This document shows positions 7,177 through 14,581 of a stretch of 14,581 nucleotides of DNA, one piece after another. The DNA lies in assembly GCA_947627085.1 (NCBI GenBank), contig CANQUO010000031.1, positions 1 to 14,581 of the forward strand. The letters run 5' to 3'. Position 1 is the stretch's first letter; each line of letters starts with the position of its first letter. Made by a program: the position numbers and the translations under genes. The notes beneath the pieces are model-generated. The model was not told where the DNA came from. It saw nothing but the letters and a program-made list of their open reading frames with translations, and ran no database searches. Source of the stretch: an uncultured Oscillospiraceae bacterium. GTDB lineage: Bacteria > Bacillota > Clostridia > Oscillospirales > Oscillospiraceae.

Positions 7177-7257
7177 CTTAAAATTTATTTTACAGGGGAT
7201 TTTTGACTTTTGGCTCACCGGAATGGGGAAAAACATGGGTAAAGTCCGGGGCTGTAC

Positions 7258-7286
7258 TTGATTTATTCGCCCTTTGAGAGTATAAT
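7258..7286 (+). promoter_or_regulatory. Promoter of the glycosylation operon
   Basis: TTGATT (7258-7263) and a perfect TATAAT (7281-7286) are 17 bases apart, with a start expected near 7293 and a short leader before the ATG at 7321. It diverges from the ddl promoter; the two -35 boxes are about 80 bases apart. Confidence 0.75.
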
Positions 7287-7320
7287 TTAGCGCAATTACA
7301 GACCCGTGGGGGAGGAAGAG

Positions 7321-8274
7321 ATGGACAAGATAGCGGTTTTGATACCCTGCTACAACGAGGGGCTGACCGTGGGGAAGGTAGTGGCCGACTGGAAAAGGGC
7401 CCTTCCCGAGGCGGTAATATACGTATACGACAATAATTCCACCGACGGCACCGCCGAGGCCGCCGAAAAGGCCGGGGCCGTGGTGCGGCATGAGTACCAG
7501 CAGGGCAAGGGGAGCGTCATACGCCGCATGTTCCGGGAGGTGGACGCCCAGGTGTACCTGATGGTGGACGGGGACGACACCTACCCCGCCGACCGGGCCC
7601 GGGAGATGGCGGACCTGGTCTTACACCGCCAGGCGGACATGGTGGTGGGCGACCGGCTCTCCTCCACCTATTTCACCGAAAACAAGCGCCGGTTCCACAA
7701 TTTTGGCAACTCCCTGGTTCGCTTTGCCATAAACACGCTTTTCCGCTCCGATGTCCGGGACATAATGACCGGGTGCAGGGCCTTCAGCTTCGAGTTTGTC
7801 AAGACCTTCCCGGTGCTCTCCACGGGCTTTGAGATAGAGACGGAGATGACCATCCACGCGCTGGATAAGAACATGAAGATAGATAACGTGGTCATACCCT
7901 ACCGTGACCGGCCCGAGGGGAGCCAGTCCAAGCTCAGCACCGTCCGGGACGGCGTAAGGGTACTGCGCACGGTGATGGCGCTATACAGGACATATAGGCC
8001 CCTGTCCTTCTTCGGGCTCATCGCGGGGCTTTTGGCCGTATTGGCGGCGGCGTTTTTCATACCGGTGTTCGTGACATATCTGCGCACGGGCCTTGTGCCG
8101 GAGTTTCCGACCCTTATCGTGTGCGGCTTTACGGCCATCGCGGCGCTCTTATCACTTTTCACCGGGCTTCAGCTCCAGAACGCCGTGAAGAAGAACAGGC
8201 AGGACTTCGAGCTTGAGCGCATCCGGGTAAACTGGCTCTACCGGCGGGCGCTGGAGGGACAGGAGCATGAGTGA
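7321..8274 (+). CDS. CsbB/GtrB-type polyprenyl-phosphate glycosyltransferase (GT2)
   Basis: This 317-residue enzyme probably transfers a sugar from a nucleotide donor to undecaprenyl phosphate on the inner face of the membrane. The GT-A domain opens with IAVLIPCYNEGLTVGKVV and YDNNSTDGT (36-44). The DxD-type motif MVDGDDTYP is at 81-89, and MTGCRAFS at 149-156. Two C-terminal membrane segments (about 229-255 and 262-284) are followed by a basic cytoplasmic tail, the CsbB/GtrB layout. The ATG at 7321 is preferred over an in-frame GTG at 7306 because GGAGG lies between them, five bases before the ATG. It is first in a three-gene operon and overlaps the next gene by eight bases. The sugar cannot be predicted from sequence. 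Confidence 0.88.
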   Translation: MDKIAVLIPCYNEGLTVGKVVADWKRALPEAVIYVYDNNSTDGTAEAAEKAGAVVRHEYQQGKGSVIRRMFREVDAQVYLMVDGDDTYPADRAREMADLVLHRQADMVVGDRLSSTYFTENKRRFHNFGNSLVRFAINTLFRSDVRDIMTGCRAFSFEFVKTFPVLSTGFEIETEMTIHALDKNMKIDNVVIPYRDRPEGSQSKLSTVRDGVRVLRTVMALYRTYRPLSFFGLIAGLLAVLAAAFFIPVFVTYLRTGLVPEFPTLIVCGFTAIAALLSLFTGLQLQNAVKKNRQDFELERIRVNWLYRRALEGQEHE

Positions 8275-9865
8275 GCGGCTTAAAAACTGGTTCCATGCCC
8301 ACCCAGTCGCGGTGTGGGTATATCCTGCCGGCGTTTTGTTTACGGGGATACTTTATTTTCTTTTTCCAATCAACAACAGCGGTATCTTATGGCTTTGCCT
8401 TGGCGTGGCGGGCCTTCTCGTTTTCGCCCTCCGGCCAAATTCCGCCCTCCACGCCGTGACCGTGGAGAGGGCCGGGACCGGCTCGGCCATTGCCATGGTC
8501 CTCACCCTGGTTACGGTTATTTACGCCAGCCTTGCCCCGATGGACGATCTTCCCATCTGGAACGGCGAACAGCCCAACCACCGCAACCAGTACGAGGTGA
8601 TGGCGGAGGCCCTTTTGGAGGGGCACGTCGATATAGTCTACGGGGACGAGGAGGAGCTTTTAAAGCTGGAAAACCCCTACGACCCGGACGAGCGGGAGAG
8701 CTCCGGGGTCATGTACCACTGGGACCACGCCTTTTATAAGGGCCACTATTACATGTACTTCGGCATAGCGCCGGTACTCATACTATTTCTGCCCTACCGG
8801 GCGATCACGGGAAAGCCCCTCACCACCTACCACGCCACTCAAATTTTCGCGGCCCTGACCGTGGCGGGGCTTTTCGCCCTCTTTCATCTGCTGGCCCGGA
8901 GATTTTTCAAAAAGCTCCCCGTCAGCGTCTATATCGCCCTGTCGGCGGCCTTTTCGATGATGAGCGTCTGGTACGCCTCGGCGGAGCCGGCACTCTACTG
9001 CACCGCCATCACGGCGGCCCTGGCCTTTGAGACCTGGAGCCTTTACTTTTTTATAAGGGCAGTCTGGTGGGCAAAAAGCGAGAACAGGCAGATACTTTTG
9101 GCCTTTTTTGGAGCGCTGTTCGGGGCTGTCACCTTCGCCTGCCGCCCCTCCGTGGCCCTGGCGAACATACTTGTGATACCCATGCTTTTCGCGTTTTTAA
9201 AACAGCGTAAATTTACGTTAAAGCTCCTTTGCAAGCTGTGCCTTGCCGCCCTTCCTTACGTCGTCGTGGCGGCGGGGCTCATGTGGTATAACTATATAAG
9301 ATTTGAAAACCCCTTCGAATTCGGCCAGAAATACCAGATCACGGTGGCGGACCAGTCAAAATACGGCTTTTCCTTAGACGGCGAGACGCTTTTGCGGGTG
9401 CTGAACGGCACGGTGTGCAACTTTTTTGAGGTGGGGAGAATGTCCGCGCAATTTCCCTATATCCCCACAACGAGCGTGTTTTTCAACTTCCCCATGCTCC
9501 TCATGTGCCTGGGCCTTATAAGGGGCGGCACCGCCCGGGGCCTTCGGCGGGAGGGTGTGCTGGGGACCGCCTGGTGCTTTATCGCCGCGGCGGCGGTCAT
9601 AACCGCTATTGACGTTCTCTGGACGCCGGTCCTTCTTGAGCGCTACCGAATGGACATATATTTCCTGATGGCCGCCGGGTGCTTTATCGCCATCGGCTTC
9701 TGGCACGACTCCCTGGACGAAAAACACGCCGCGCGCCTGTCCTTCATATCCTCGGCCATGTCGGTGGCGACGGTGATAAGCTCGTTTTTGCTGTATGCCC
9801 GTACCGTGGGTGTATATTACCCCCAGGTCATGGCTGAGATCGGCGAAATCCTGGGCCTTGAATGA
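8267..9865 (+). CDS. Polytopic GT-C-like membrane glycosyltransferase, unassigned family
   Basis: This 532-residue protein has about ten to twelve hydrophobic segments. After three N-terminal segments (about 15-90) there is a large polar loop, about 91-165. It carries NGEQPNHRNQYEVMAEALLEGH, then NPYDPDERES and YHWDHAFYKGHYYMYFGIAP. A similar arrangement of acidic residues in the first outer loop, followed by a Tyr-rich YYxYFGxAP segment and many membrane helices, is known from GT-C enzymes that use lipid-linked sugars. The role inferred here is transfer of the sugar from the polyprenyl carrier to an acceptor outside the membrane. Its position between a CsbB-type enzyme and a GtrA protein supports this. 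I cannot name the family with confidence. The ATG overlaps the upstream stop, and its own stop overlaps the gtrA-like start in an ATGA. Confidence 0.72.
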   Translation: MSERLKNWFHAHPVAVWVYPAGVLFTGILYFLFPINNSGILWLCLGVAGLLVFALRPNSALHAVTVERAGTGSAIAMVLTLVTVIYASLAPMDDLPIWNGEQPNHRNQYEVMAEALLEGHVDIVYGDEEELLKLENPYDPDERESSGVMYHWDHAFYKGHYYMYFGIAPVLILFLPYRAITGKPLTTYHATQIFAALTVAGLFALFHLLARRFFKKLPVSVYIALSAAFSMMSVWYASAEPALYCTAITAALAFETWSLYFFIRAVWWAKSENRQILLAFFGALFGAVTFACRPSVALANILVIPMLFAFLKQRKFTLKLLCKLCLAALPYVVVAAGLMWYNYIRFENPFEFGQKYQITVADQSKYGFSLDGETLLRVLNGTVCNFFEVGRMSAQFPYIPTTSVFFNFPMLLMCLGLIRGGTARGLRREGVLGTAWCFIAAAAVITAIDVLWTPVLLERYRMDIYFLMAAGCFIAIGFWHDSLDEKHAARLSFISSAMSVATVISSFLLYARTVGVYYPQVMAEIGEILGLE

Positions 9866-10308
9866 GGCGCGGGGCCATGGATAAATTCATTGAAAAGGCG
9901 CGAGAACTTTACACGAAATACCGCCGGATGATCGCGTACCTCTTTTTCGGCGCCTGCGCCATGGTGGTGAACATGGTGTGCTACTGGGCCGCGTATGAGC
10001 TCGCGGGACTTGGCAACACCGCCTCCACCATTATCGCCTGGCTCGCGGCGGTGATATTCGCCTTTGTCACAAATAAGCTCCTGGTATTCCAAAGCCGCCG
10101 GGACAGCCTCTCCGGGGGCCTTCATGAGCTTGTGTCCTTCTTCGCCTGCCGGGTCGTCACCGGGGTGCTTGACGTGGCCATAATGTATGTCGCGGTGGAC
10201 CGCCTCGGGCTGAACGCCCTTTTGTGGAAGCTCGTCTCAAACGTCGTCGTCACCGTCCTCAACTACGCCGCCAGCAGGTTTTTCATATTCAAGCCACGGG
10301 AAAAATGA
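9862..10308 (+). CDS. GtrA-family membrane protein, probable lipid-linked sugar flippase
   Basis: This 148-residue protein has four hydrophobic helices (about 23-45, 52-72, 85-110 and 118-140) and family features: a basic start ending in YRRMIAYLFFGACAMVVNM, FVTNKLLVFQS after the second helix, and a C-terminal NYAASRFFIFKPREK. GtrA/GtcA proteins are thought to flip undecaprenyl-phosphate sugars to the outer face. The ATG at 9862 overlaps the upstream stop in an ATGA. An ATG five codons on, at 9877, has GAGG nine bases upstream and is an equally good start. It is last in the operon, before a terminator. Confidence 0.9.
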   Translation: MRRGAMDKFIEKARELYTKYRRMIAYLFFGACAMVVNMVCYWAAYELAGLGNTASTIIAWLAAVIFAFVTNKLLVFQSRRDSLSGGLHELVSFFACRVVTGVLDVAIMYVAVDRLGLNALLWKLVSNVVVTVLNYAASRFFIFKPREK

Positions 10309-10331
10309 TCTGTTTACGGACGAATATACGA

Positions 10332-10358
10332 AAAAAGCTCCCTTTGAGGGAGCTTTTT
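10332..10358. terminator. Bidirectional terminator between gtrA-like gene and cdd
   Basis: GCTCCCT (10337-10343) and AGGGAGC (10347-10353) form a perfect stem with a three-base loop, flanked by five As and five Ts. It serves the convergent genes on both sides. Confidence 0.92.
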
Positions 10359-10371
10359 CGCGTAAATACAT

Positions 10372-10755
10372 TTATTTTCCCGGGGTGGCGGGGAGGAGGT
10401 GGCGGAGCTTGTAGCTCACGTACCGGCCGTCGGAGCGGACGCACAGGACCTCCATCTCCGGGGAAAATTCGCTGAGGACCTGGCGGCAGTCGCCGCAGGG
10501 GGTCAGATAATCGGAGCTCTCGGTAGAGTAGATGGCTATGCGCCGAAATTGCCGGTAGCCTTTTGCCACGGCGGCGCAGACCGCCGCCCGTTCGGCGCAG
10601 ATGGAGGCCCCGAGAACGGCATTTTCCACGGTACAGCCGTGGATCACCGTGCCGTCCTCGCACTCCAGCGCCGCGCCGGCGCGCTGTTTTGAGTAGGGGG
10701 CATACGCGTGGCGGGAGGCCTCAACGGCCTCGTTTATAAGCTCTCTGTCCGTCAT
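10372..10755 (-). CDS. cdd: Cytidine deaminase
   Basis: This 127-residue protein is a usual-length homotetrameric-type zinc enzyme that deaminates cytidine and deoxycytidine in pyrimidine salvage. The zinc and proton-shuttle motif ICAERAA gives Cys53 and Glu55. The second zinc motif is TPCGDC, with Cys87 and Cys90, followed by RQVLSEF. APYSKQRAGAAL near the start and VENAVLG just before the first zinc motif are also typical. The ATG at 10755 has no close ribosome site. The nearest good one, GGGAGG, is 27 bases away, with a small hairpin between. It is the last gene of the minus-strand group, 44 bases after the binding-protein gene. Confidence 0.95.
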   Translation of the reverse strand: MTDRELINEAVEASRHAYAPYSKQRAGAALECEDGTVIHGCTVENAVLGASICAERAAVCAAVAKGYRQFRRIAIYSTESSDYLTPCGDCRQVLSEFSPEMEVLCVRSDGRYVSYKLRHLLPATPGK

Positions 10756-10765
10756 GGCTTTGCTT

Positions 10766-10788
10766 GAGGGGGTTGCCCTCGTCCTCCC
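10766..10788 (-). promoter_or_regulatory. Ribosome site separated from the cdd start by a hairpin
   Basis: On the minus strand GGGAGG (10788-10783) is followed by GAGGG, a five-base loop and CCCTC (10780-10766), then ten bases to the ATG at 10755. Folding the hairpin out would bring the ribosome site to about 12 bases from the start codon. No alternative in-frame start exists in the gap. Confidence 0.35.
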
Positions 10789-10799
10789 TTTCTATATTT

Positions 10800-12359
10800 T
10801 TACGGGTTTATTGACCATTTGAGCACGCCGGGGAAGAGGCCCGACTGGCTGGGCTGGGCGCCGGATACGACGCCCGCGTGGGTCAGGACCTCGTAGCGCT
10901 TATAGGCGATGGGGATGATGGCCACGTCCTCGGCCACGTATATGCAGAGGGCCCTGGCCGCCGCGGTCTGCGCGTCGCCCTCGGGGGCGGCCAGATATTC
11001 GTTTATGAGCCTTGTGTACTCCGCGTCGGCGATCTTGCCGTAGTTGAGTTTCCCGGACACCAGGCTCGTCAGGTCCAGATCGGCTCTGAGGAGCACCTCG
11101 CCCAGGTAGATGTCGAAATCCCCGGAGCTGAGGGCGGAGGTGTACTGGCTGTACGTTAGTATGTCCAGCGTCACGTTGAGGCCGGCGTTGCGGAGGTCCG
11201 TGGTTATCCTTCTGGCGGCGGAGACCTTGTAGGGGGACTCGCTGTTCACGATGAACCGCAGTGAAAAGGGCTCCCCGGCGTGGTCGAGAAAGCCGTCGTC
11301 GTTCTCGTCCGCCAGATCGGCCACCAGCGCCAGACGGTCAAAATCGGACTTTGAAAGGCCGTAGCCCTCGGCGTCGGCGTCGGTATAGAGCCCAAGGGCC
11401 GGGTTTAAGATAAAGGGGGAGCTGACCACGGAGTTTTCAAACACCTCGGAGACTATCCCCTCCCGGTCGATGAGCCGCAGTATGGCCCGGCGGACAAGCT
11501 GGTCGCCGGCGACGGCCTTCCGGCAGTTGAAGCCCAGGTAAATAAGGTCCGAGGTGTCGTAATAGCGGCTCTCGTGGACCATGTGGATGTTGAGGGTGGC
11601 CGTCCCGGCGGGGTCGTAGCCCAAAAGGTCCAGGTTTCTGGCGGAGAAATCCTCGGCCAGGGACTCCTCGCCGGTGGCGCGAAGGTATATGTACCGAAGG
11701 CTCCCTTGGGAGTAGTCCCGGTGGGAGGGAAAGGCCGTCAGTGTGGCGCCGTTCATGGTGTAGGGCCCGGTGCCGGGGGGCAGGGGGTCGTCGGCGGTGC
11801 CGTTCTTGACTATCGGCACGTCAAGGAGCTTTGTAAGCTGGTAATTTACGCGCTTTAAAGTTATCTCCACCTTGTCCGTCCCCTGGGCGCTGACGGAGGC
11901 TATGTCCGAAAGCCGGGAGGAGTACCGGGAGGAGCTCTTGGCGGTGTTCAGGGAGTAGACCACGTCCTCCGCCGTGAGGGCCGTGCCGTCGTGGAACAGG
12001 ACGCTTGGAAGGAGCGTCAGGGTGTAGGCCTTGCCGTCCTCGGTGACGCAATCACTGCACAGTACCGGCAGGGCCGTGAGCTGAGGGGACAGGGCGAAAA
12101 GCCCCTCGTACATGAGCCCCATGAGCTGGTCGTTGTACTTATTCACCGTTTTATACGGATTTAAAGAGGAGTTTGGATCGTAATTCAATGAAAATAGCTT
12201 GTCGGCCTTGGAATAGCCCTCCGGCGTGTCGTCCTGGGGCCGGGAGGGGGCCTGAGTCTCCTCGGTGGGGTCGGTGGCCGTGGCAACGGGCGGCGTGACG
12301 GCGCAGGAGGACAAAGCCGCGCTGAGCGCCAGCGCTATTATGAATATGGTCTTGCGCAT
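10800..12359 (-). CDS. Family 5 solute-binding lipoprotein of an ABC transporter
   Basis: This 519-residue extracytoplasmic binding protein probably captures peptides or a similar solute. It starts with a lipoprotein signal (MRKTIFIIALALSAALSSC; lipobox Cys19) and a Thr/Pro-rich linker to about residue 48. The family 5 fold follows: NPYKTVNKYNDQLMGLMYEGL, then LPSVLFHDGTALTAEDVVYSLN, the most diagnostic motif. The length is normal. No permease or ATPase genes are in the window, so it is an orphan here and may work with a transporter encoded elsewhere. The ATG at 12359 lies two bases after the pgeF stop, with GGAGAG upstream, so the pair is co-translated. The substrate cannot be predicted. Confidence 0.9.
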   Translation of the reverse strand: MRKTIFIIALALSAALSSCAVTPPVATATDPTEETQAPSRPQDDTPEGYSKADKLFSLNYDPNSSLNPYKTVNKYNDQLMGLMYEGLFALSPQLTALPVLCSDCVTEDGKAYTLTLLPSVLFHDGTALTAEDVVYSLNTAKSSSRYSSRLSDIASVSAQGTDKVEITLKRVNYQLTKLLDVPIVKNGTADDPLPPGTGPYTMNGATLTAFPSHRDYSQGSLRYIYLRATGEESLAEDFSARNLDLLGYDPAGTATLNIHMVHESRYYDTSDLIYLGFNCRKAVAGDQLVRRAILRLIDREGIVSEVFENSVVSSPFILNPALGLYTDADAEGYGLSKSDFDRLALVADLADENDDGFLDHAGEPFSLRFIVNSESPYKVSAARRITTDLRNAGLNVTLDILTYSQYTSALSSGDFDIYLGEVLLRADLDLTSLVSGKLNYGKIADAEYTRLINEYLAAPEGDAQTAAARALCIYVAEDVAIIPIAYKRYEVLTHAGVVSGAQPSQSGLFPGVLKWSINP

Positions 12360-12361
12360 AC

Positions 12362-13159
12362 CTACGCTCTCCTGTTCACAATGATGGCGGCCTGGGAGCC
12401 CCGGGCGGCGCCAGAAGCGCGGTGGGACCAGAATTTTTGGCTCTCGCAGGCGGTGCAGGCGTCGGAGACCTCTATGTTCTCAGGCCGAAGTCCGGCCCTT
12501 ATGAGCAGCGCCCGGTTCACGCCCTTCAGGTCCACCATATATTTTCCGGCGTGGGATGGGGAGGGGGCTATGAACTGCGCTCCGGCCTCGCCGAGCACGC
12601 CCATGACCGCCTCCGGGACCTCGGGGCCCGCCTCAAAGCAACATTTGGAAATGCACGGGCCGATGGCGGCCCGGATGTCCCGCCTGTCCGAGCCCAGGCC
12701 CGCCATGGCCTCCACGACCTTTCCCGCAATGTCCGCCACGGTGCCCCGCCAGCCGGCGTGGGCGGCGGCGATGATGCGGCGCTTTTCGTCGCACAGCAGT
12801 ATGGGCGCGCAGTCGGCGATGAAGATGATGAGGGCCAGGCCCTCCTCGTCCGTCACAAGCCCGTCGCAGTCAGGAGGCGTCGCGTCCCCGGGCTCCCGGG
12901 CGTCGGCACGCGTCACATAGCGCACCTTGCTTTCGTGTATCTGGTGGGTAAAGCAGAGCTTATCGATTCCCAGGGCGGCCTTAATGAGACGGTAATTTTC
13001 CCGGACATTATCGATATCGTCGCCCCTGCTCTCGCCGAGATTTAAGCCGGCGTAGACGCCCTCGCTCACACCGCCGTATCGGGTGGTGAAGGCGTGGGGC
13101 ATTGGGAGAAGCGGGGCGGTCAGATATACAAGCTCGCCCCGGCGGACTTCAGAAAACAT
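12362..13159 (-). CDS. pgeF: Laccase-domain protein, peptidoglycan editing factor
   Basis: This 265-residue protein belongs to the YfiH/PgeF family. E. coli PgeF helps keep wrongly incorporated L-serine out of the peptidoglycan precursor. Family members have also been reported as polyphenol oxidases and as purine nucleoside phosphorylases or deaminases. Metal-site motifs visible are FTHQIHESKV (His72), IADCAPILL (Cys117), AAHAGWRGT (His134) and GPCISKCCFE. The start region has AFTTRYGGVSEGVYAGLNLG. The frame is open 32 codons further upstream, but the ATG at 13159 has GAGG five bases before it and fits the family length, while the longer form would overlap secA. It lies 53 bases after secA. 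Confidence 0.9.
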   Translation of the reverse strand: MFSEVRRGELVYLTAPLLPMPHAFTTRYGGVSEGVYAGLNLGESRGDDIDNVRENYRLIKAALGIDKLCFTHQIHESKVRYVTRADAREPGDATPPDCDGLVTDEEGLALIIFIADCAPILLCDEKRRIIAAAHAGWRGTVADIAGKVVEAMAGLGSDRRDIRAAIGPCISKCCFEAGPEVPEAVMGVLGEAGAQFIAPSPSHAGKYMVDLKGVNRALLIRAGLRPENIEVSDACTACESQKFWSHRASGAARGSQAAIIVNRRA

Positions 13160-13212
13160 GGAAACCTCGATAAAAATACGATTTTTGAAGCGATTTTCCC
13201 GAAAATACGGGC

Positions 13213-14581
13213 TCAGTTGTCCGGGTGGTACTCCTTGCAGGTGCACTTTTTCCACTTAAGGCCGCTCCCGCAAGGGCAAGGGTCGTTGCGGCCGATCTTC
13301 ACGGCTCTCGCCGGCTGTCTTTTGACGGTCCTGTCCCCGCCCACGTTGGCGGCGGTGGACACGGTGCGGGAGTCGCTCCTGCGCTCTATGGGGGCTTCCT
13401 TCCTCACCCGGACGGTGAAAATACGGCGGACAACCTCCTCGCGGATGCCGGTTATCATGGCGTCGAACATGTCGCCGCCCTCCCGCTTATATTCGTCCAC
13501 GGGGTTGACCTGGGCGTAGGCCCGGAGGCGTATTCCCTGACGGAGATCGTCCATGGCGTCGATGTGGTCCATCCAGTATTCGTCCACCACACGGAGCAGT
13601 ATGACCCGCTCCACCTCGCGCATGAGGGGCTGGGACGCTCCCTCCGGGGTGCCGAGCTCCCGCTCACGGGCGTCGTAAACGGCGTTGGCGCGCTCGGTGA
13701 GCCAGTCGGTCAGGCCCTCCGCGTCCATGGCGGCGATATCGCTGTCGGAAAGGCCGTCAATATCCGCGTTCGTCACGAAAAGCCCCATGTAGGGCGCGGC
13801 GATGGCCCGGAGCTTATCCCGGGTGAGGGTGACGGGGGAGTCGTGGTGCTTTGTGTTCTCCGCCTCCTCCGGGACCATACCGGAGACCACGGCGGAGGCT
13901 ATGACCTCACGGAACCAGCCCCTTATGTTGGCGCTGACGTCCTCGCCGTCCAGGACCCGGCGGCGCTGTTCGTAGATTATGCCGCGCTGGGTGTTCATCA
14001 CGTCGTCGTACTCAAGGACGTGCTTCCTGGACTGGAAGTTCTGGCTCTCTACCCGCTTCTGGGCGTTCTCAATGGCGCCGGAGAGTATTTTCTGGTCGAT
14101 GGGCATGTCCTCGTCGATCTTCAGCGTCTCCATGAGGTTCGTTATCCTGTCCCCGCCGAAAAGGCGCATCAGGTCGTCAGTGGTGGCAAGGAAAAATCTG
14201 GTCTCGCCGGGGTCGCCCTGACGGCCCGACCGGCCGCGGAGCTGGTTGTCTATACGCCGGGACTCGTGCCGCTCCGTGCCCAGGACGAAAAGTCCCCCCA
14301 CGGCCCGGACCCGGTCGGCCTCGGCGTCGGTGACGGCCTTGTATTTTTTGAGAAGCTCCCCGTATTTTTGACGGGCCTCGTTTATCTCCTCGCTGTCGGT
14401 CTCGGCAAAGCCCACGGCCTCGGCGATTATCTCGTCGGGGACCCCCGCCTTTTTAAGGTCGGCTCTCGCCATGAATTCCGGGTTGCCGCCGAGCATTATG
14501 TCGGTGCCGCGCCCGGCCATGTTGGTGGAGATGGTCACGGCCCCGAAGGCCCCGGCCTGGGCGATTATCTCCGCCTCCCGC
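13213..14581 (-). CDS. secA: Preprotein translocase ATPase SecA, C-terminal part
   Basis: The 455 residues in the window are the C-terminal half; the gene continues past the right edge. SecA drives unfolded proteins through the SecYEG channel. Visible are AVTISTNMAGRGTDIMLGGNP (second nucleotide-binding fold), LGTERHESRRIDNQLRGRSGRQGDPG with its arginine fingers, and SRKHVLEYDDVMNTQR. The helical scaffold follows, with VVDEYWMDHIDAMDDLRQGIRLR. It ends with a zinc-binding SEC-C tail, CPCGSGLKWKKCTC, in which CxC replaces the more usual C-H or CC ending. It is the first visible gene of the minus-strand group secA-pgeF-binding protein-cdd. Confidence 0.97.
   Translation of the reverse strand, partial: REAEIIAQAGAFGAVTISTNMAGRGTDIMLGGNPEFMARADLKKAGVPDEIIAEAVGFAETDSEEINEARQKYGELLKKYKAVTDAEADRVRAVGGLFVLGTERHESRRIDNQLRGRSGRQGDPGETRFFLATTDDLMRLFGGDRITNLMETLKIDEDMPIDQKILSGAIENAQKRVESQNFQSRKHVLEYDDVMNTQRGIIYEQRRRVLDGEDVSANIRGWFREVIASAVVSGMVPEEAENTKHHDSPVTLTRDKLRAIAAPYMGLFVTNADIDGLSDSDIAAMDAEGLTDWLTERANAVYDARERELGTPEGASQPLMREVERVILLRVVDEYWMDHIDAMDDLRQGIRLRAYAQVNPVDEYKREGGDMFDAMITGIREEVVRRIFTVRVRKEAPIERRSDSRTVSTAANVGGDRTVKRQPARAVKIGRNDPCPCGSGLKWKKCTCKEYHPDN

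Noticed and set aside
12362..13255. Upstream start for pgeF overlapping secA
   Set aside because: The additional 32 residues do not resemble the family, while the ATG at 13159 has a good ribosome site.

Overview
The window looks like the chromosome of a fairly GC-rich Gram-positive bacterium, most likely a Clostridia member of the gut Oscillospiraceae or Ruminococcaceae type. This rests on AGGAGG-type ribosome binding sites, tRNA genes with encoded CCA ends, a lipoprotein-type transporter binding protein, a CsbB/GtcA-style glycosylation set and a Firmicute-type MobP3/MobL relaxase. The lineage is an inference from gene content and composition, not from a marker phylogeny.

Left third (1-3450): the decayed remains of an integrative or mobilizable element. 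A hairpin-rich stretch (190-298) resembling an origin of transfer is followed by a small mobilization accessory gene (418-831) and a relaxase that has lost all but its first ~156 residues (819-1319). Next comes an AT-rich two-gene cassette of unknown function on the minus strand (1387-1884 and 1887-2132). Its 5' leader carries a long inverted repeat (2224-2335) and a strong minus-strand terminator (2167-2200). A tyrosine integrase pseudogene (2468-3429) has two frameshifts and no C-terminal active site. It ends against a chromosomal tRNA-Thr gene, the likely integration target.

Centre (3449-7176), all on the minus strand: ddl, murF and an RluA-family pseudouridine synthase form one tight transcription unit that makes the D-Ala-D-Ala end of the peptidoglycan precursor. 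tRNA-Asp and tRNA-Thr follow. They have their own near-consensus promoter buried in the 3' end of the rluA-like gene, and a perfect hairpin terminator. A clear divergent promoter pair between 7148 and 7286 separates this unit from the next.

Right of centre (7258-10358), plus strand: an overlapping three-gene operon encodes a CsbB/GtrB-type polyprenyl-phosphate glycosyltransferase, a large polytopic GT-C-like protein and a GtrA-family flippase. This is the layout of a three-component extracytoplasmic glycosylation system; its acceptor is unknown. A bidirectional terminator closes it.

Right end (10372-14581), minus strand: secA (its 5' part lies beyond the window), pgeF (laccase-domain protein), a family 5 solute-binding lipoprotein with no permease genes nearby, and cytidine deaminase. 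The genes are closely spaced and probably co-transcribed.

The best candidates for something undescribed are the possible attenuation switch in the leader of the unknown cassette (2167-2335), the oriT-like hairpin cluster (190-298) and the glycosylation operon with its unassigned GT-C enzyme.
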